DNA from: Euprymna scolopes
Lineage: Eukaryota; Mollusca; Cephalopoda; Sepiida; Sepiolidae
DNA: 21,470 bases
Assembly: GCA_024364805.1 (NCBI GenBank)
Contig: CM044488.1
Span: 32,010,030 to 32,031,499 of the forward strand
Direction: 5' to 3'
Shown here: positions 8,881 to 19,420 of the stretch, in pieces
How the letters are laid out: the number at the start of each line of letters is the position of its first letter
How positions within the stretch are numbered: position 1 is the stretch's first letter
Made by a program: the position numbers and the translations under genes
Notes under the pieces: generated by a model
Told to the model about the DNA's origin: nothing
Seen by the model: the letters and a program-made list of their open reading frames with translations, nothing else
Databases searched by the model: none

Positions 8881-10050
8881 GAGGAAAAGAACAGACCCCA
8901 GAAATACTTTGATAGATGTTGAAAGTACTTAGACTACTTCTGATGATTTTTGTACATATTGGTTTGAATATTTTACAGTGATGCATGTGTCAGCTGTTGA
9001 ACTGTCAAAATTCTCCTGCTGTTAAAGATGACAAAGCCAAAATTTCTGTAAATACAGGGTTTCCCAACTTGGGTTCCAAAGGTTGGAGGGGGCACATTTT
9101 TTTAGACACCCATTTGAGATCTATAACTCCCTGAGAAGAGAGTAAAGTGATGTTTTTGAGCTATTTCGAACATTAGGAATTGTTTTTAAAAGCGATTTTA
9201 AAAGTTAGGCAAAAATTTTCCTGCCAAGGTGGGGGGAGGATCTCCCTGTACTTTCCCTACAGTAGGAAACCTTGAAATAAGAGCAGATTTGCTGGTCTGC
9301 AAGCTCTCACTTGACATTTTGACCTATGCTTTCAGCAAACCTTTTTGCGTTTTTGTTCTACTACTCAACAAACAAAGAGATCACACTAGTCTATTGCAAA
9401 TATTGCAATTTTCTTCCTTAAATCGAGAAATGTCTTGAAAAATATCCAATTTTGAGGTTTAAATATGCAGGAATAGTGGTAATGCCAAGAGAAATTTTTT
9501 GATTATATGAAATTTTCATCCTATGTTATTTAAGAAATCCAATGTGGTGGCACATGTATTAGTCAAAACAAGGTCTTTTCTTTCATTTAGTACCCTTTCT
9601 AACTATGATTATTGGATTCCTCACCCTTGAAAACATGCTTGGGTGCAATTTAGGCCCAAGAGAATTATTTTAGCCTCAAAATTGCAAATTTTCTAAAACG
9701 TCCGTGGTCAAAAATAAGGTGAAGCAGTGCACAGATTTCTTATTTCAGGACCAGAATCAACCCTCTGAAAAAAATAGGTTCTTTTACTAAATAAAATATC
9801 TGAAAATGTAGATTTCTCTTAGTTTCTACCTAAATTTTATGAGGTGTTCATGAGAAAAATTTGAGGGAGTGTCAGAGCTGGATGATATGGGCTGGTATGT
9901 CCCAAAAACTATGCATAAATTTTGAACCAGACAGCATTTTAAGAATATATAACCAATTTTGCTCATTTTTTTAAGCTATGTTAAAGTTCCTGATCTAACT
10001 TTAGTATAAAATATGTCATTCTAAAAAAAAACAAAAAAAAACACACACAC
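8881..10050. other. No gene; possible old dispersed repeat
   Basis: About 1.2 kb without a supported gene. The start, CAGGGTTTCCCAACTTGGG at about 9056, resembles a hAT-type terminal repeat, and 9225-9300 is locally GC-richer with a GGTGGGGGGAGG run. No matching far end or target duplication was found, so it is left unnamed. Confidence 0.3.
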
Positions 10051-10262
10051 ACCCTAACTCTAAGTCTGACTGGTAGTACAAACAATTAAATGTGGTTTTA
10101 TGACTTTACTAGCTGGACTTAAGATTAGTTATAAAAATTTAGTTAACTGCTCTAAAATGTTAGAATGGTCTGGAAATGTGGCATCATTTTAGATAAAATA
10201 TTTGCTTCCATTCTAAATTCTAAAATAATTGGGGGGTTTTAGTGTTCACATGTAATTGCTGA
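10051..10262 (+). repeat. Diverged copy of the CTACCACTAA repeat family
   Basis: Starts ACCCTAACTCTAAGTCTGAC, passes through a TTTAGTTAACTGC and a GGTCTGGAAATG segment, and ends TTCACATGTAATTGC. The same ordered blocks occur in the array at 12919-13556, so this is a separate copy of the same unit of about 215-270 bp. Confidence 0.6.
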
Positions 10263-10947
10263 TATAATTTGTTTAAATCGACAAACTTGTTTCTCTATGT
10301 ATTGTACTCAAAATTTAAAAATTTCAAGCAAGAAAAAATAAACAAACAAAAAAACGCATTATTTCAGAGGATATATATATATATATATATATATGAACTG
10401 ACTAGACAATGGCTAGGGCTAGTACACCACCATCAAAGTAAAAAAGAACTGATTCAAGAGTGTTTTCATATTCAATTGTGAAATCAATGATAGGCATCAT
10501 GTTTAGTAGGTATGTGCAAGAAATGGTAGAATATCAAAACTAGGTCCTATGGTCATAAAAATTGGCTTATAAGTTTATTATAAATTTCTGATTACTTTTT
10601 GATTGTGTTTGAAAGCTTGAAGTTAATATCTAAAAGGAAATATATCTTTTTCCATGTGAAAAAAAGTTATAAAAAATATTATCATGATAGCTAAAAAAAA
10701 AACAAAAAAAATTTAGCTAAATTTAAAACTTAAATTGTAAAAAATCTCTTGAAAGATAAGTTTTCTTGAAATATTTCGAAGATAATTAGTATAGCAATAC
10801 CTATCAACATTAAAATAATTTGGATAATTACAGATTTCAACAGTTCTATTAAAATAGTCATATTTTAAAAACCAAATCACTTGAAATCTTCATAATACCA
10901 CCATTTTATTCAGAAATGAACACCCTTTCACATGCTTTTATAAATAA
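10263..10947. other. AT-rich stretch with (AT)12 and an old duplicated segment
   Basis: Contains an (AT)12 run at 10371-10394. The segment at about 10730-10800 (TCTTGAAAGATAAGTTTTC, then GATAATTAGTA) is a diverged copy of about 15290-15350. No gene is supported. Confidence 0.45.
10371..10394. repeat. (AT)12 microsatellite
   Basis: Twelve uninterrupted AT units. Confidence 0.95.
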
Positions 10948-12231
10948 CTAGCTGTACCCGGCCACATATTGCTGTGGCTCAATTTGTTTAAATAGAAATA
11001 CAATAAAAAAAATAAAAATGTAATGTAAATTTACTGAGTGTATATATATATTTCATTAAAAGTTGCATTTTGTAATGTTTATATACACTTATTTTTTTGC
11101 AATTGTTTTAACAAAAGCTGTTTTTTAACACACTCATGAATAGACTACAATAAGAAACATTAGCGGCACATTTTTTTTTGTTTATGTTCTCAATACCTGT
11201 GACTACACAATATTTTGAGACTGGTTAATGTTTATAGCAAACGCCCAGTAAATCATGAAGTGCAACACACACACAAGACCGCAATGACCTAATCATGAAA
11301 CAAACTTGACGCTGTGCAAAGTAATATGTCTTTTAGTGACGTCATATTGTAATTTTAGTAACCGTTTATTTATAAAGCAAAAAATTGGATCCCAGCATAT
11401 GAGAATTATCAGAACTCAGTCAATCAAAATGGATGGAGTTTGGCAAGGGAGCTGTTATTATTTATGAATCAGAAACTGTTTAGATTATGTTAGGTCTATG
11501 TATTTAATACCCAGTTATGGGCAGTGAAAGCACAAAATCTGTGGAAATTGTAGAATTTGTTCTGGCGACAACTGGGAGTAGTGGTAGGACTAAATATTTA
11601 GAGAGAAAAGTAGGTACTCTAAGGTTGTTGTGATTGTGATGGTGTTGCTTGTAGGATGCAATGTAGCATTTTAATATCATAGCTGAATGTGTATAAAATG
11701 GTGTTCGAAAGCTACAGAAGATAGTGGCTATTAGCCTAGATGTATTGAATTTGTATGTGGCATCTGTTGTTGCAAACCTACAATACTTTGGTCCAGAGGG
11801 GAATTTCTGCAGTCATCTATAATATAAATATCACCTGTCTGTTTAAATGTATGCATGTATGTCTGCCTAAACTTTTGACAGAGGCAACAGATTTTCACAA
11901 AATCGGTATCATTTTGAAGCTTGACCTAAATATAAATTCCTTCACTCTCAACTGGGCACTTTTCTACTAGGAGGGGTCATTTTCTTCACTGTTATTTCCA
12001 AAAGTTATTTGATTGTCTAGCCTTAATTTAAATCTACATCACTTCCGGTTTGGTGATGGACACAACAGCAAACACGCCAGATTTTTTTTCACATTCTTTT
12101 CCTCCTTTGCGGAACAGGTTCGAGCCTGTGTGCCTACTACCACTTCTTTTTTTTTTTTTTTGCTCTACACACACCTCCAAACATCCAAGCAACGCCGGGC
12201 ACCCAGGCTAGCTTTATTATATAGGAGATAA
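10948..12231. mobile_element. 1.28-kb element with inverted CTAGC..CCCGGC ends
   Basis: The left end reads AACTAGCTGTACCCGGCCAC. The right end, read on the opposite strand, is TATAATAAAGCTAGCCTGGG continuing TGCCCGGCGTTGC. The two ends share an inverted motif of about 35 bp (TATAA-TAA-CTAGC-TG-RCCCGGC-TTGCT). The inside has no protein I recognise. Its right third contains a TTTTGACAGAGGCAACAGAT to ATTTTCACAAAATCGGTAT stretch, recalling conserved non-coding blocks of repeats common in invertebrates, and a TGACGTCA octamer at 11337-11344. Repeats with CTAGCTGTACCCGGC ends are common in mollusc and insect genomes, from memory. Candidate classes are a non-autonomous DNA element or a Penelope-type unit with inverted terminal fragments. 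No target duplication was identified. Confidence 0.5.
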
Positions 12232-12918
12232 TCTACACAATATATTTGCAGAGATTTTTGGAAAGTAATTATAAAAATGTCAGCATCCAACAGAGAAGGC
12301 CATTTTGCATCAGATTTTTTTTTTTTTTTTACCTTTCGGGTGCTTAAAAACTTGGTATCATTCCTCAATGAAGAATTTTATCATGAAAGTTAGGAAACAA
12401 TCAAAAGAAAACATCAATTTCACTTATTGTTAGGTACAAAATAAACTGATCCATTTGTTTTTTTTGTTGTCTTGAGAATAAGACTTGAACATGACGTGTA
12501 TTGAACATTTTTTTCTAAATATTTTTTTGGTATTCCAAATACATTAATAAATTAATGTCTTTATTATTTTTATGCATCAAAATGATAATTCTATGTTGAT
12601 TTTTCTTTTGATACTAGCCGTTTTTAATTAGTCTCTTATAATTTCAAACAGTTTTCAGCAAAAGTAAATAATTTGAATAGTGGTGCTAATAATTATAAGT
12701 TAGTCAGCAGTTGAAGCAGCAGCCGCCAGTCAGCTGTTTAGTTTGAAATCAACAAGTTTATAGGTTTACTTTAATAATTTAGAATTTAGAGTAGAGGGGA
12801 ATCACTTTTACTGATCCCCCATCTCCCGGTCATTATTGCCTTTTAGAGCAGTTAGTACTTCAAATAGTTTTGATATGCTTTCACTTTGAAAAGTTAGTAT
12901 ATAAATAAAAAAAAAAAT
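12232..12918. other. AT-rich stretch, nothing recognised
   Basis: Homopolymer T runs, AT-rich sequence and a short AGCAGCAGCCGCCAG trinucleotide-like patch near 12717. No gene supported. Confidence 0.4.
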
Positions 12919-13556
12919 ACACTACCACTAAATCTAAGTCTCAATGACAAGCCCACCTCCTAAAAGTGCCTTCTTTGAACCCATCGTATCATTAAAAAAA
13001 TATCCTTTAACTCTACCACTAACTCTAAGTCCAAATAAAAATAAAATAAAAACCCTTCCATAATCCTACCACTAAGCCAAAGACCAGGTGCCCCCCCCCC
13101 ATTATACAAACCGTCTTAAAACTACAATCATCGATAAAAAAAAAAAAAAAAAAATGCACATGATTTGTCTCTCATAGAAAACTAAATTAACTGTCATAAA
13201 ACACTAAAACAGCCTGGAAATGGTGGCTTATTTTACATTAAATTTATATGTGAAACTAATTCCCCAATCTAAACTAATTGTTTTGTTTTTTTCTTTTTGC
13301 CAAGTTTTCAGGATATTCACACGCAATTGCCCATAACCCTACCACTAACCTAAAGTTTGAGTGGTAAGTCTCCTCTTTCTACAAAGACCTCTGAATCACG
13401 CATAACTGTCTTAAAATAAATGTTTTTAAAAATAAAATACATATTATTTTTTTATAAAAATGGTTAACTACCCTAAAACGTTCAAATGGCCATAAAACCT
13501 AAGCTACTTGATATTTCATTTCTGCAAAGTTTTACAGTGTATTCATATGTAATTTC
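12919..13556 (+). repeat. Degenerate tandem array of the CTACCACTAA family
   Basis: Unit starts are visible at 12919 (CACTACCACTAAATCTAAG), 13010 (ACTCTACCACTAACTCTAAG), 13059 (CATAATCCTACCACTAAG) and 13332 (CATAACCCTACCACTAACC). The last two units are about 273 and 225 bp long. Both contain a GTTAACT/ATTAACTG block and a GCCTGGAAATGG or related block, and both end near TTCAYAYGYAATTKCC. The first two are short, truncated copies. The copies differ a lot, so this is an old satellite-like or nested-repeat array. A further copy lies at 10051-10262. A C10 run at about 13091-13100 sits inside it. Confidence 0.6.
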
Positions 13557-16500
13557 CTAAAAAGGGGAGAATCACATTCGGAAAAGGCACGTGGGAACGA
13601 TTTAGCAGAAGGTGTTAATCTAAAATAATACTAAAAAAATCTTGCAATATATTTATTTTTAAACAGTCCTAGTATTAGATTTCAGTTTGTTGTAGATAAA
13701 ATATATTACAATTCCATTTTTGTTCTAACTTTTTTTAATGGATACATGGTATTTTTAAGGAATTGCAGCATATTTATGTACTCTGTAAATGCTGCAGATT
13801 ACTTGGAAACCATTGATTTCTGGAGATTTTCTATGACATATTCTGATTCTTTACACAAAAGATCAAAACATTTATATGGCAAATTTCATTGTGTAATCTT
13901 GTGTTTTAACAAAGATATTACATTTTTACTAAAAAAAGTAATGTAAAAAAATGTGACAAAACGCATATGGTCTTAAATAGGGAAAGATATCTAAACGTGT
14001 GAGGCACAAAAATAATCATAACTTCATTGTTTTTGGTCAGATTTTTCAAATTTAAAAATATTTTTTTCTTAGATCATCAAGTTCTATGTATTCCATTATC
14101 AAGATATTTTAAGCAATTTCCATTTTCTTTCATGTGTATTGGCTAATTAGTAATAAAAAAAAAACTGCCTTTTACTAAAAAGTTTTATCTCAAAAAAGTA
14201 ACAAAAAAACACCCTTTGGCCAATCACAACACACCACTATTGTAGAATTTCTATCGAAAAATTTTTTTGACTATTTGAACAAAAGCCAATTTTAGTTTTA
14301 AATTGCTAAAGAAATTGAAAAATTTTCTTCATTTCTGCATTTTTGATGATTATAATTAGTTTAAGTACCCCTATTTTGTTGTAATATAAAGGAAATTAGA
14401 ATATTTTTCAATTAATACAATTAAGATTTTATCTAAAAAGATGTGTTTAACTTTGCATCAGTTTTAAATTCAGGTGCATTTTTAACAATAGTTAACAATT
14501 TGAAATAAAACTTTTGTGAAATGCCTACAGTGTCAATTTTGTTTTATTATTATTTGACTTGATGTACTCCTAAACGTTCCGTGATGATAAATTCTTTTAA
14601 AAAAAGAGTAAATGTAATTTAATGTGATTACACTGACAACTTATTCATTAAAATAACTACTAAGCTAAAACAACTATTTATTAATAATTAAATAAAATTT
14701 ACATTTGAAAGAAAATTATTATTTATAAATGAAAATATTACCAAAAAATTACAAACTTACGTTTTATTTTAGCAAATGATTGACAGTGAATTGTAAAGCT
14801 AACGGGAATGTTGCTTTTCTAAAAATATTAGGTGATGCAAATCCTGTGTTTTTGTCATTTTTATAATATTATCTATCTGTACTTCTCCAAATTAATCATT
14901 AGTAGAAATTATCCCATATACTTTTTGTGTGGCTCAAATCCTCAATTTTTATTATTATTAATTATAAAAAAAATTCTTACATTTATATATTGTACGCATG
15001 AACGTGTTACACATTCATGCGCACAAGGAAAATATTTAAATATTGTTTTAAAATTTCCCCGAGAACTGTTATCATTTAAATCCCATGAAATATTTTTTGT
15101 AATTAGCGAATAAAAAACTGCTTTTTCCAATGATAATTAACTTTTCTTTGAGTCATGGACGCAGTTTTTTTTTTTCATAATTTCAGAAATATTTTTTTTA
15201 ATTCTTAAGTAAAATAAATCCATGCATTTTTTTTTTTAGTTAAAGTGTTTTTTCTTTACACAAAATTTTGAAGTTAAATAAATTCATTGTAAAAATCCCT
15301 TAAAAGATTAGTTTTTTAGGTCTATTTCAAGAATAATTAGTAAAGTCCTAAAATATTAACTTAAATTAAAAAACAAAAAAAAACATCGTTTGTACAAAAA
15401 TAGCTTAATTAAACCAAAAAGCGGCAAAATCACAACAAACAGAAGTTTTGTAAACACAGAATATACAGAAGCCCAAATTTTCAGCCAATCGAAAGACTGT
15501 GAAAATGACGTCATGTAATTAAAAAGGAGGTAGGGGTGCTAGTTTTCTTTTTGTCCCCAGAAGTGCATCCGTACATTCTTATCCTGAACGTTTGTATCAT
15601 TTTTACCATTTTTTAATTTAATTATTTTTCTATGTTTCTGTTTTTAAATTAAATTTTTTTTTTAAATTATTGTTCAAGATTATATAAAAATTATGTTACA
15701 CCGAAAGTTTCACATTCATGCAAGCAAGGAAAATATTAAAATCTTACATATAAAAATTATGTAAACCTGTAATTTAAAAAAAAAAGTAGACATATTTTTT
15801 GCTAATATCAGTTTTTTTGTGGGAAAAATATTAAATAAACAATACTTAATTCAATGATAATATTGGTAGTTCGAGAAATTAATTTTTCTTCAAGGTGTAT
15901 CAAATTCATTAATACGGGGCATTTTTCGTAATGTTCCTGTAAAAATTAAATTTTTTTTTTTTAATTGTTATAATTTACGATGTTTTATTTTCATAAAAAA
16001 AGCAAAAATAAATTTATTCATTCTTTTTTTTTTTTTTTACTACAGAAAACCATAACTTTAATAAAGGTATTTTTTGTTTCAACAAATTAATAGATTTCCA
16101 CAAAGATTTAAATAAAAATAATGAGTTCGATATATTACATGATCATTATTTGAACAATTTCATTAAAATTTGTTAATTTCCTGATTTTTGGTGACTTTTA
16201 GGCAAAGGGAGGGGTCAAAATGTTTATACATTTTGAGCATCGGCATTCATCTTGCATGTACCTAGTTTCTACTTGTATTTTGCTTAATTTTCGATATTTT
16301 CATCATTATCAAGGGCAGCTATTTATATATACATAGTGGGTTGTTTTAAACAACACACACAAAAAAAAGGATTAAAACACAAATAAACTGATCTAAATAG
16401 ATAGAGTAACATTTGTTGCATATTTGTTTTCAGCCATTTTTTTTATATGTTAGTGACAGTAAAAAATTACTCGTTAAGTGAATGCTAGAATATTTAGTTT

Positions 16501-16757
16501 GTTTACAAATGAAAAAAAAAAATAGACTAAGAGAGTCAATGTTAAATCTGAGAATTAGGTTCATTAAATTACTGTAGCCTTTAGTCTTATGTTATAAATA
16601 AACAACACACTGATAAATACATTGTGTCGGTTGCATTTTTATTGTCAAGATAAAATTTAAAAAATTATTTTGGCATTGGAAATACAGATTTGATAGTTCT
16701 AATTTTTCCAATTTCGATAAATTGTCCAGAGTGAGATCCTGATTTGAATATCGCTAT
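13557..16757. other. 3.2 kb of AT-rich DNA without supported genes
   Basis: Very AT-rich with many A and T runs; the open frames (for example 14832-15113 and 13746-13946) have low-complexity composition. Internal duplications are visible. TTCATGCGCACAAGGAAAAT near 15015 corresponds to TTCATGCAAGCAAGGAAAAT near 15714. The segment at about 15090-15350 shares blocks with about 14140-14180 and about 10730-10800. A CCAAT motif (15485) and a TGACGTCA octamer (15506-15513) lie 20 bases apart. Confidence 0.45.
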
Positions 16758-16766
16758 GTGTAGCTA
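16758..16766. repeat. 9-bp target-site duplication, left copy
   Basis: GTGTAGCTA, identical to 17400-17408, directly abuts the terminal repeat of the element. Confidence 0.8.
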
Positions 16767-17399
16767 TAGGTGTATCAGAATTTTTGTAGGAATTTTTGAC
16801 ACCCCTAACACGAAACTGCGAATAAAATATAAAAATCTCGTAATTTCTCTTTTAAAAGTGGGTTATTTATTTTCTTTATGGATTATACTTCCAAAATAAA
16901 CTATTAAAGTTGTTTTAAAAGTAATAGAAATATATATTTTTTAAAACAGTAATGAATTTTCCGAACTCAATATTTTTCAATTTTTAAACTTTAAAAATCT
17001 ATCAAAATTTTTCTATTGATTCTATTTTTACGATATTTTCAGGGTCAATGTGAAATTTTATGTTCTTTCCAATAAACCGATTATAATATTTTAGACAAAG
17101 TTTTTTTTTTTTTAATTCACGGGGGGCCCCATTTTCAAGTTTCTATTAAAAAGTAAATAATTTACTCACCGAAAAGTAAATAATTAATTTACTCACAAAT
17201 TGAAGAGAAAAGGTCAATAAATAATATATTCAAATTTAAAACCAAAAGAAAAGTACTGTTTTTTAGAAATTTACCTGTAAAGTCCGAAGTTTAAAACCTT
17301 TTAACAAAAAAAAACACGTTTTTTTTTGTTTATAAGTTATAAGCTTGGAAAGATGGGGTGGAATTATTCACTATTTTCACGAAATTTCTGACACACCTA
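16767..17399. mobile_element. Non-autonomous hAT-like element (MITE)
   Basis: The left end is TAGGTGTATCAGAATTTTTG; the right end read on the minus strand is TAGGTGTGTCAGAAATTTCG. The inverted repeats match at about 18 of the first 20 positions and are directly flanked by the 9-bp repeat GTGTAGCTA. An 8-9 bp duplication plus ends of the YAGGTGTGTC type fit the hAT superfamily, whose known duplication is 8 bp. The 633-bp interior is AT-rich with no coding capacity, so the element would have depended on a transposase made elsewhere. It also has a GGGGGGCCCC patch at about 17122. Confidence 0.72.
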
Positions 17400-17408
17400 G
17401 TGTAGCTA
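17400..17408. repeat. 9-bp target-site duplication, right copy
   Basis: GTGTAGCTA, identical to 16758-16766. Confidence 0.8.
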
Positions 17409-17474
17409 TGCTATGCGAGCATTTATACATTAGTTTCTTTTTCTTTTTTGAAAATCTAAAAAAAAATAAATAAA

Positions 17475-17820
17475 ACCTTATCAAAAAATGTAAAAAAATT
17501 GCCTAACTTTTAGTTAAAACAAATACACTAAAGTAATACAACAAAATAAAACATTAATTATCTAAACATTTATTAAATTAAAATAAAATAAAGAAAATGA
17601 ATGAAAGTTGACATTATATGAAAAGCTATCACTTAAATTTTAAGTTTTGAACAGTCTTTATTGGAATGCGTGTGACTATTCTTTTGAGAAAATTAATTTT
17701 TTTAAATTTTATTGTATTCAATAAATGTTCAGATAATTGTTTTATTTTTGTATTACTTTAGTGCATTTGTTTTGTTTTTAACTAAAAGTTATGCAAAACT
17801 TTGCCATTTTCGGATAAGGT
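17475..17820. repeat. Long imperfect inverted repeat (fold-back element)
   Basis: The left arm runs from ACCTTATC (17475) to about 17595, and the right arm from about 17697 to GATAAGGT (17820). Arms of about 120 bp share CTAACTTTTAGTTAAAAC, then CACTAAAGTAATACAA and AACATTTATT with scattered differences, around a roughly 100-bp centre. The end AACCTTATCNNAAAATG is the outermost match. No target duplication was recognised. Transcripts could form long hairpin RNA. Confidence 0.72.
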
Positions 17821-18107
17821 CTTTTTGAATTCTTTCTCCCTCAAAGGAGTTTTTAAAAAATTCAAACAAAAAAATTGTCCAAAACAGCAATACACAAGTG
17901 TGTGCATGCTGCATGAGTACACATCTTGCATGCTCATATGCACTCTACACTCACATATACTCTCATTTCGATTGTAAGCATTATCATTTAGCTAATTTCC
18001 ATTTTTTTTAATATGCAAGCATAAAACGACCTTAAATAAGTAGATCAAAATAAAGTCAACATGTAATGGCAAACGATTTGACATTCTGTAAGGGTGGGGA
18101 TGATTAC

Positions 18108-18302
18108 AGAATCTGACATAAATTCTATTTGCTAATAACGTATTGTCTGAGACCGACACATCCCCGGTGGGGTATTTACTTGCTTCTCTTAATTGCACAA
18201 CTGAACAGGATGGAAAGTGAAGGAGGGAGTAATGGTCTTGCATCAATGCATCACACCACATAACCATCTGCTGATCCAATGAGATATTCGGGTTATCTTT
18301 CT
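18108..18302 (-). CDS. Candidate internal exon, minus strand, unrecognised
   Basis: A textbook acceptor (TTTGTTTCATTTCTAG) ends at 18303 on the minus strand. After two leading bases it is followed by an open frame reading KDNPNISLDQQMVMWCDALM, then LLHFPSCSVVQLREASKYP and TGDVSVSDNTLLANRIY. The frame stays open to 17992, but composition drops to AT-rich after about 18100. A possible donor is ATTCT|GTAATC at 18108/18107. The composition is clearly richer in GC than the flanks. I do not recognise the family. It might be a real exon of a long-intron gene, or a piece of an unlisted repeat. A perfect 68-base palindrome begins only 20 bases before its 5' end. Confidence 0.38.
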
Positions 18303-18321
18303 CTAGAAATGAAACAAATCC

Positions 18322-18389
18322 TTATAAAACCATAATTGTTTTTAAGAGAATGTTTTAACATTCTCTTAAAAACAATTATGGTTTTATAA
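18322..18389. repeat. Perfect palindrome, 33-bp arms, 2-base centre
   Basis: The left arm 18322-18354 starts TTATAAAACCATAATTG; the right arm 18357-18389 is its exact reverse complement; TT lies between. The arms have no mismatch, so the structure is recent or maintained. The loop is too short for a normal microRNA precursor. Confidence 0.95.
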
Positions 18390-19103
18390 AACTAAACAAA
18401 AACGTGCATTTAATACAAGAGGAATTGTTTAGAATTTTAAAGCAAGTTTATTTAGAATGATTTTATATTCGACAGTTTAAATGCTTCCAAATTATTTGCA
18501 AATTTTCAAAAGATTAAAAAGTAAGGCAGTCTTTCCTCTCCAACTATTAACAAAACATTAAGATGCTGAACTTGTTTATGATGAAACCATAATGCATTTG
18601 GAGGGATTTAATTTTATAATTGTAATTAAATTATTTTCAACAGTTAATTTTAGCACTTTACCCTATTATATTTCTAAGAAATTAAATAATTGAGAAATAA
18701 TTAATAGCATATTTTTATATACATACTGTTAATTCTGATAAGAATATTGATAGGTGAGAGAGACGAGAAGAAGCACACATGAGTATTGGTTACATAATTT
18801 ATGAAAATATTTTCGAAACTATGCTGATGCGAAATGTATTTGACACAAAGAAAAATGGAAATCTAAGGGGATGAAGTGGTGAGCAATGAAATTCTAGGGA
18901 CGCCATACAAGCAACAAGGTTAGATAAGATTTTTTTTGGAGAAAGCACAAACTAACCATGATTGAATGGCACTTCAAAGCGAAAGGAAATTCAGAAAACA
19001 CAATCATTTATGTTTACGCATTTCCTCATTTTGTTTTCTTCGTTTAAAATGATATATAAAAAAAATTAAAAATAAATTATAATATTGTTTATTATATTTT
19101 TTT

Positions 19104-19110
<7 letters not shown>
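18390..19110. other. AT-rich stretch, no gene recognised
   Basis: About 0.7 kb of AT-rich, apparently unique sequence. No supported open frame or repeat. Confidence 0.45.

Positions 19111-19188
<78 letters not shown>
19111..19188. repeat. (TA)39 microsatellite
   Basis: Seventy-eight uninterrupted bases of TA. Open frames through it are artefacts. Confidence 0.97.
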
Positions 19189-19191
<3 letters not shown>

Positions 19192-19236
19192 AACAATTTC
19201 AATATCACAAGTATATTTATAACATTCATATTTTAT

Positions 19237-19281
19237 TGGTTGTATGGAAAGTCTTACAGTGTAAGACTTTCCATACAACCA
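19237..19281. repeat. Perfect hairpin, 21-bp arms, 3-base loop
   Basis: Left arm TGGTTGTATGGAAAGTC.. (19237-19257) and right arm ..GACTTTCCATACAACCA (19261-19281) are exact reverse complements around AGT. A near copy of the arm end (GTAAGACTC) follows at 19282. Confidence 0.95.
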
Positions 19282-19369
19282 GTAAGACTCTTACACATGT
19301 TTCGTTGAATAGTATCGATTGAACACATAACTAATCAGAGACCCCTATAAATCCATAAGAAAAATACAG

Positions 19370-19374
<5 letters not shown>

Positions 19375-19416
<42 letters not shown>
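19375..19416. repeat. (AC)21 microsatellite
   Basis: Forty-two uninterrupted bases, ending four bases before the fold-back element at 19421. Confidence 0.97.
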
Positions 19417-19418
<2 letters not shown>

Positions 19419-19420
19419 CG

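Noticed and set aside
9056-9075. CAGGGTTTCCCAACTTGGG as a hAT terminal repeat
   Set aside because: No inverted partner or 8-bp duplication found downstream in the window.
12118-12127. GGTTCGAGCC, a perfect tRNA-type B box
   Set aside because: No convincing A box at the right distance and no cloverleaf could be drawn; it lies inside the 10948-12231 element.
14832-15130. Overlapping open frames on both strands
   Set aside because: Low-complexity AT-rich translation in a duplicated repeat segment.
16767-17399. Tc1/mariner reading with TA target duplication
   Set aside because: TA flanks are present, but a longer 9-bp direct repeat abuts the ends, which fits hAT better.
18322-18389. MicroRNA precursor
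   Set aside because: Two-base loop and fully perfect 33-bp stem are unlike normal precursors.
19105-19308. Tyr-Ile repeat open frame
   Set aside because: Product of the (TA)39 run.
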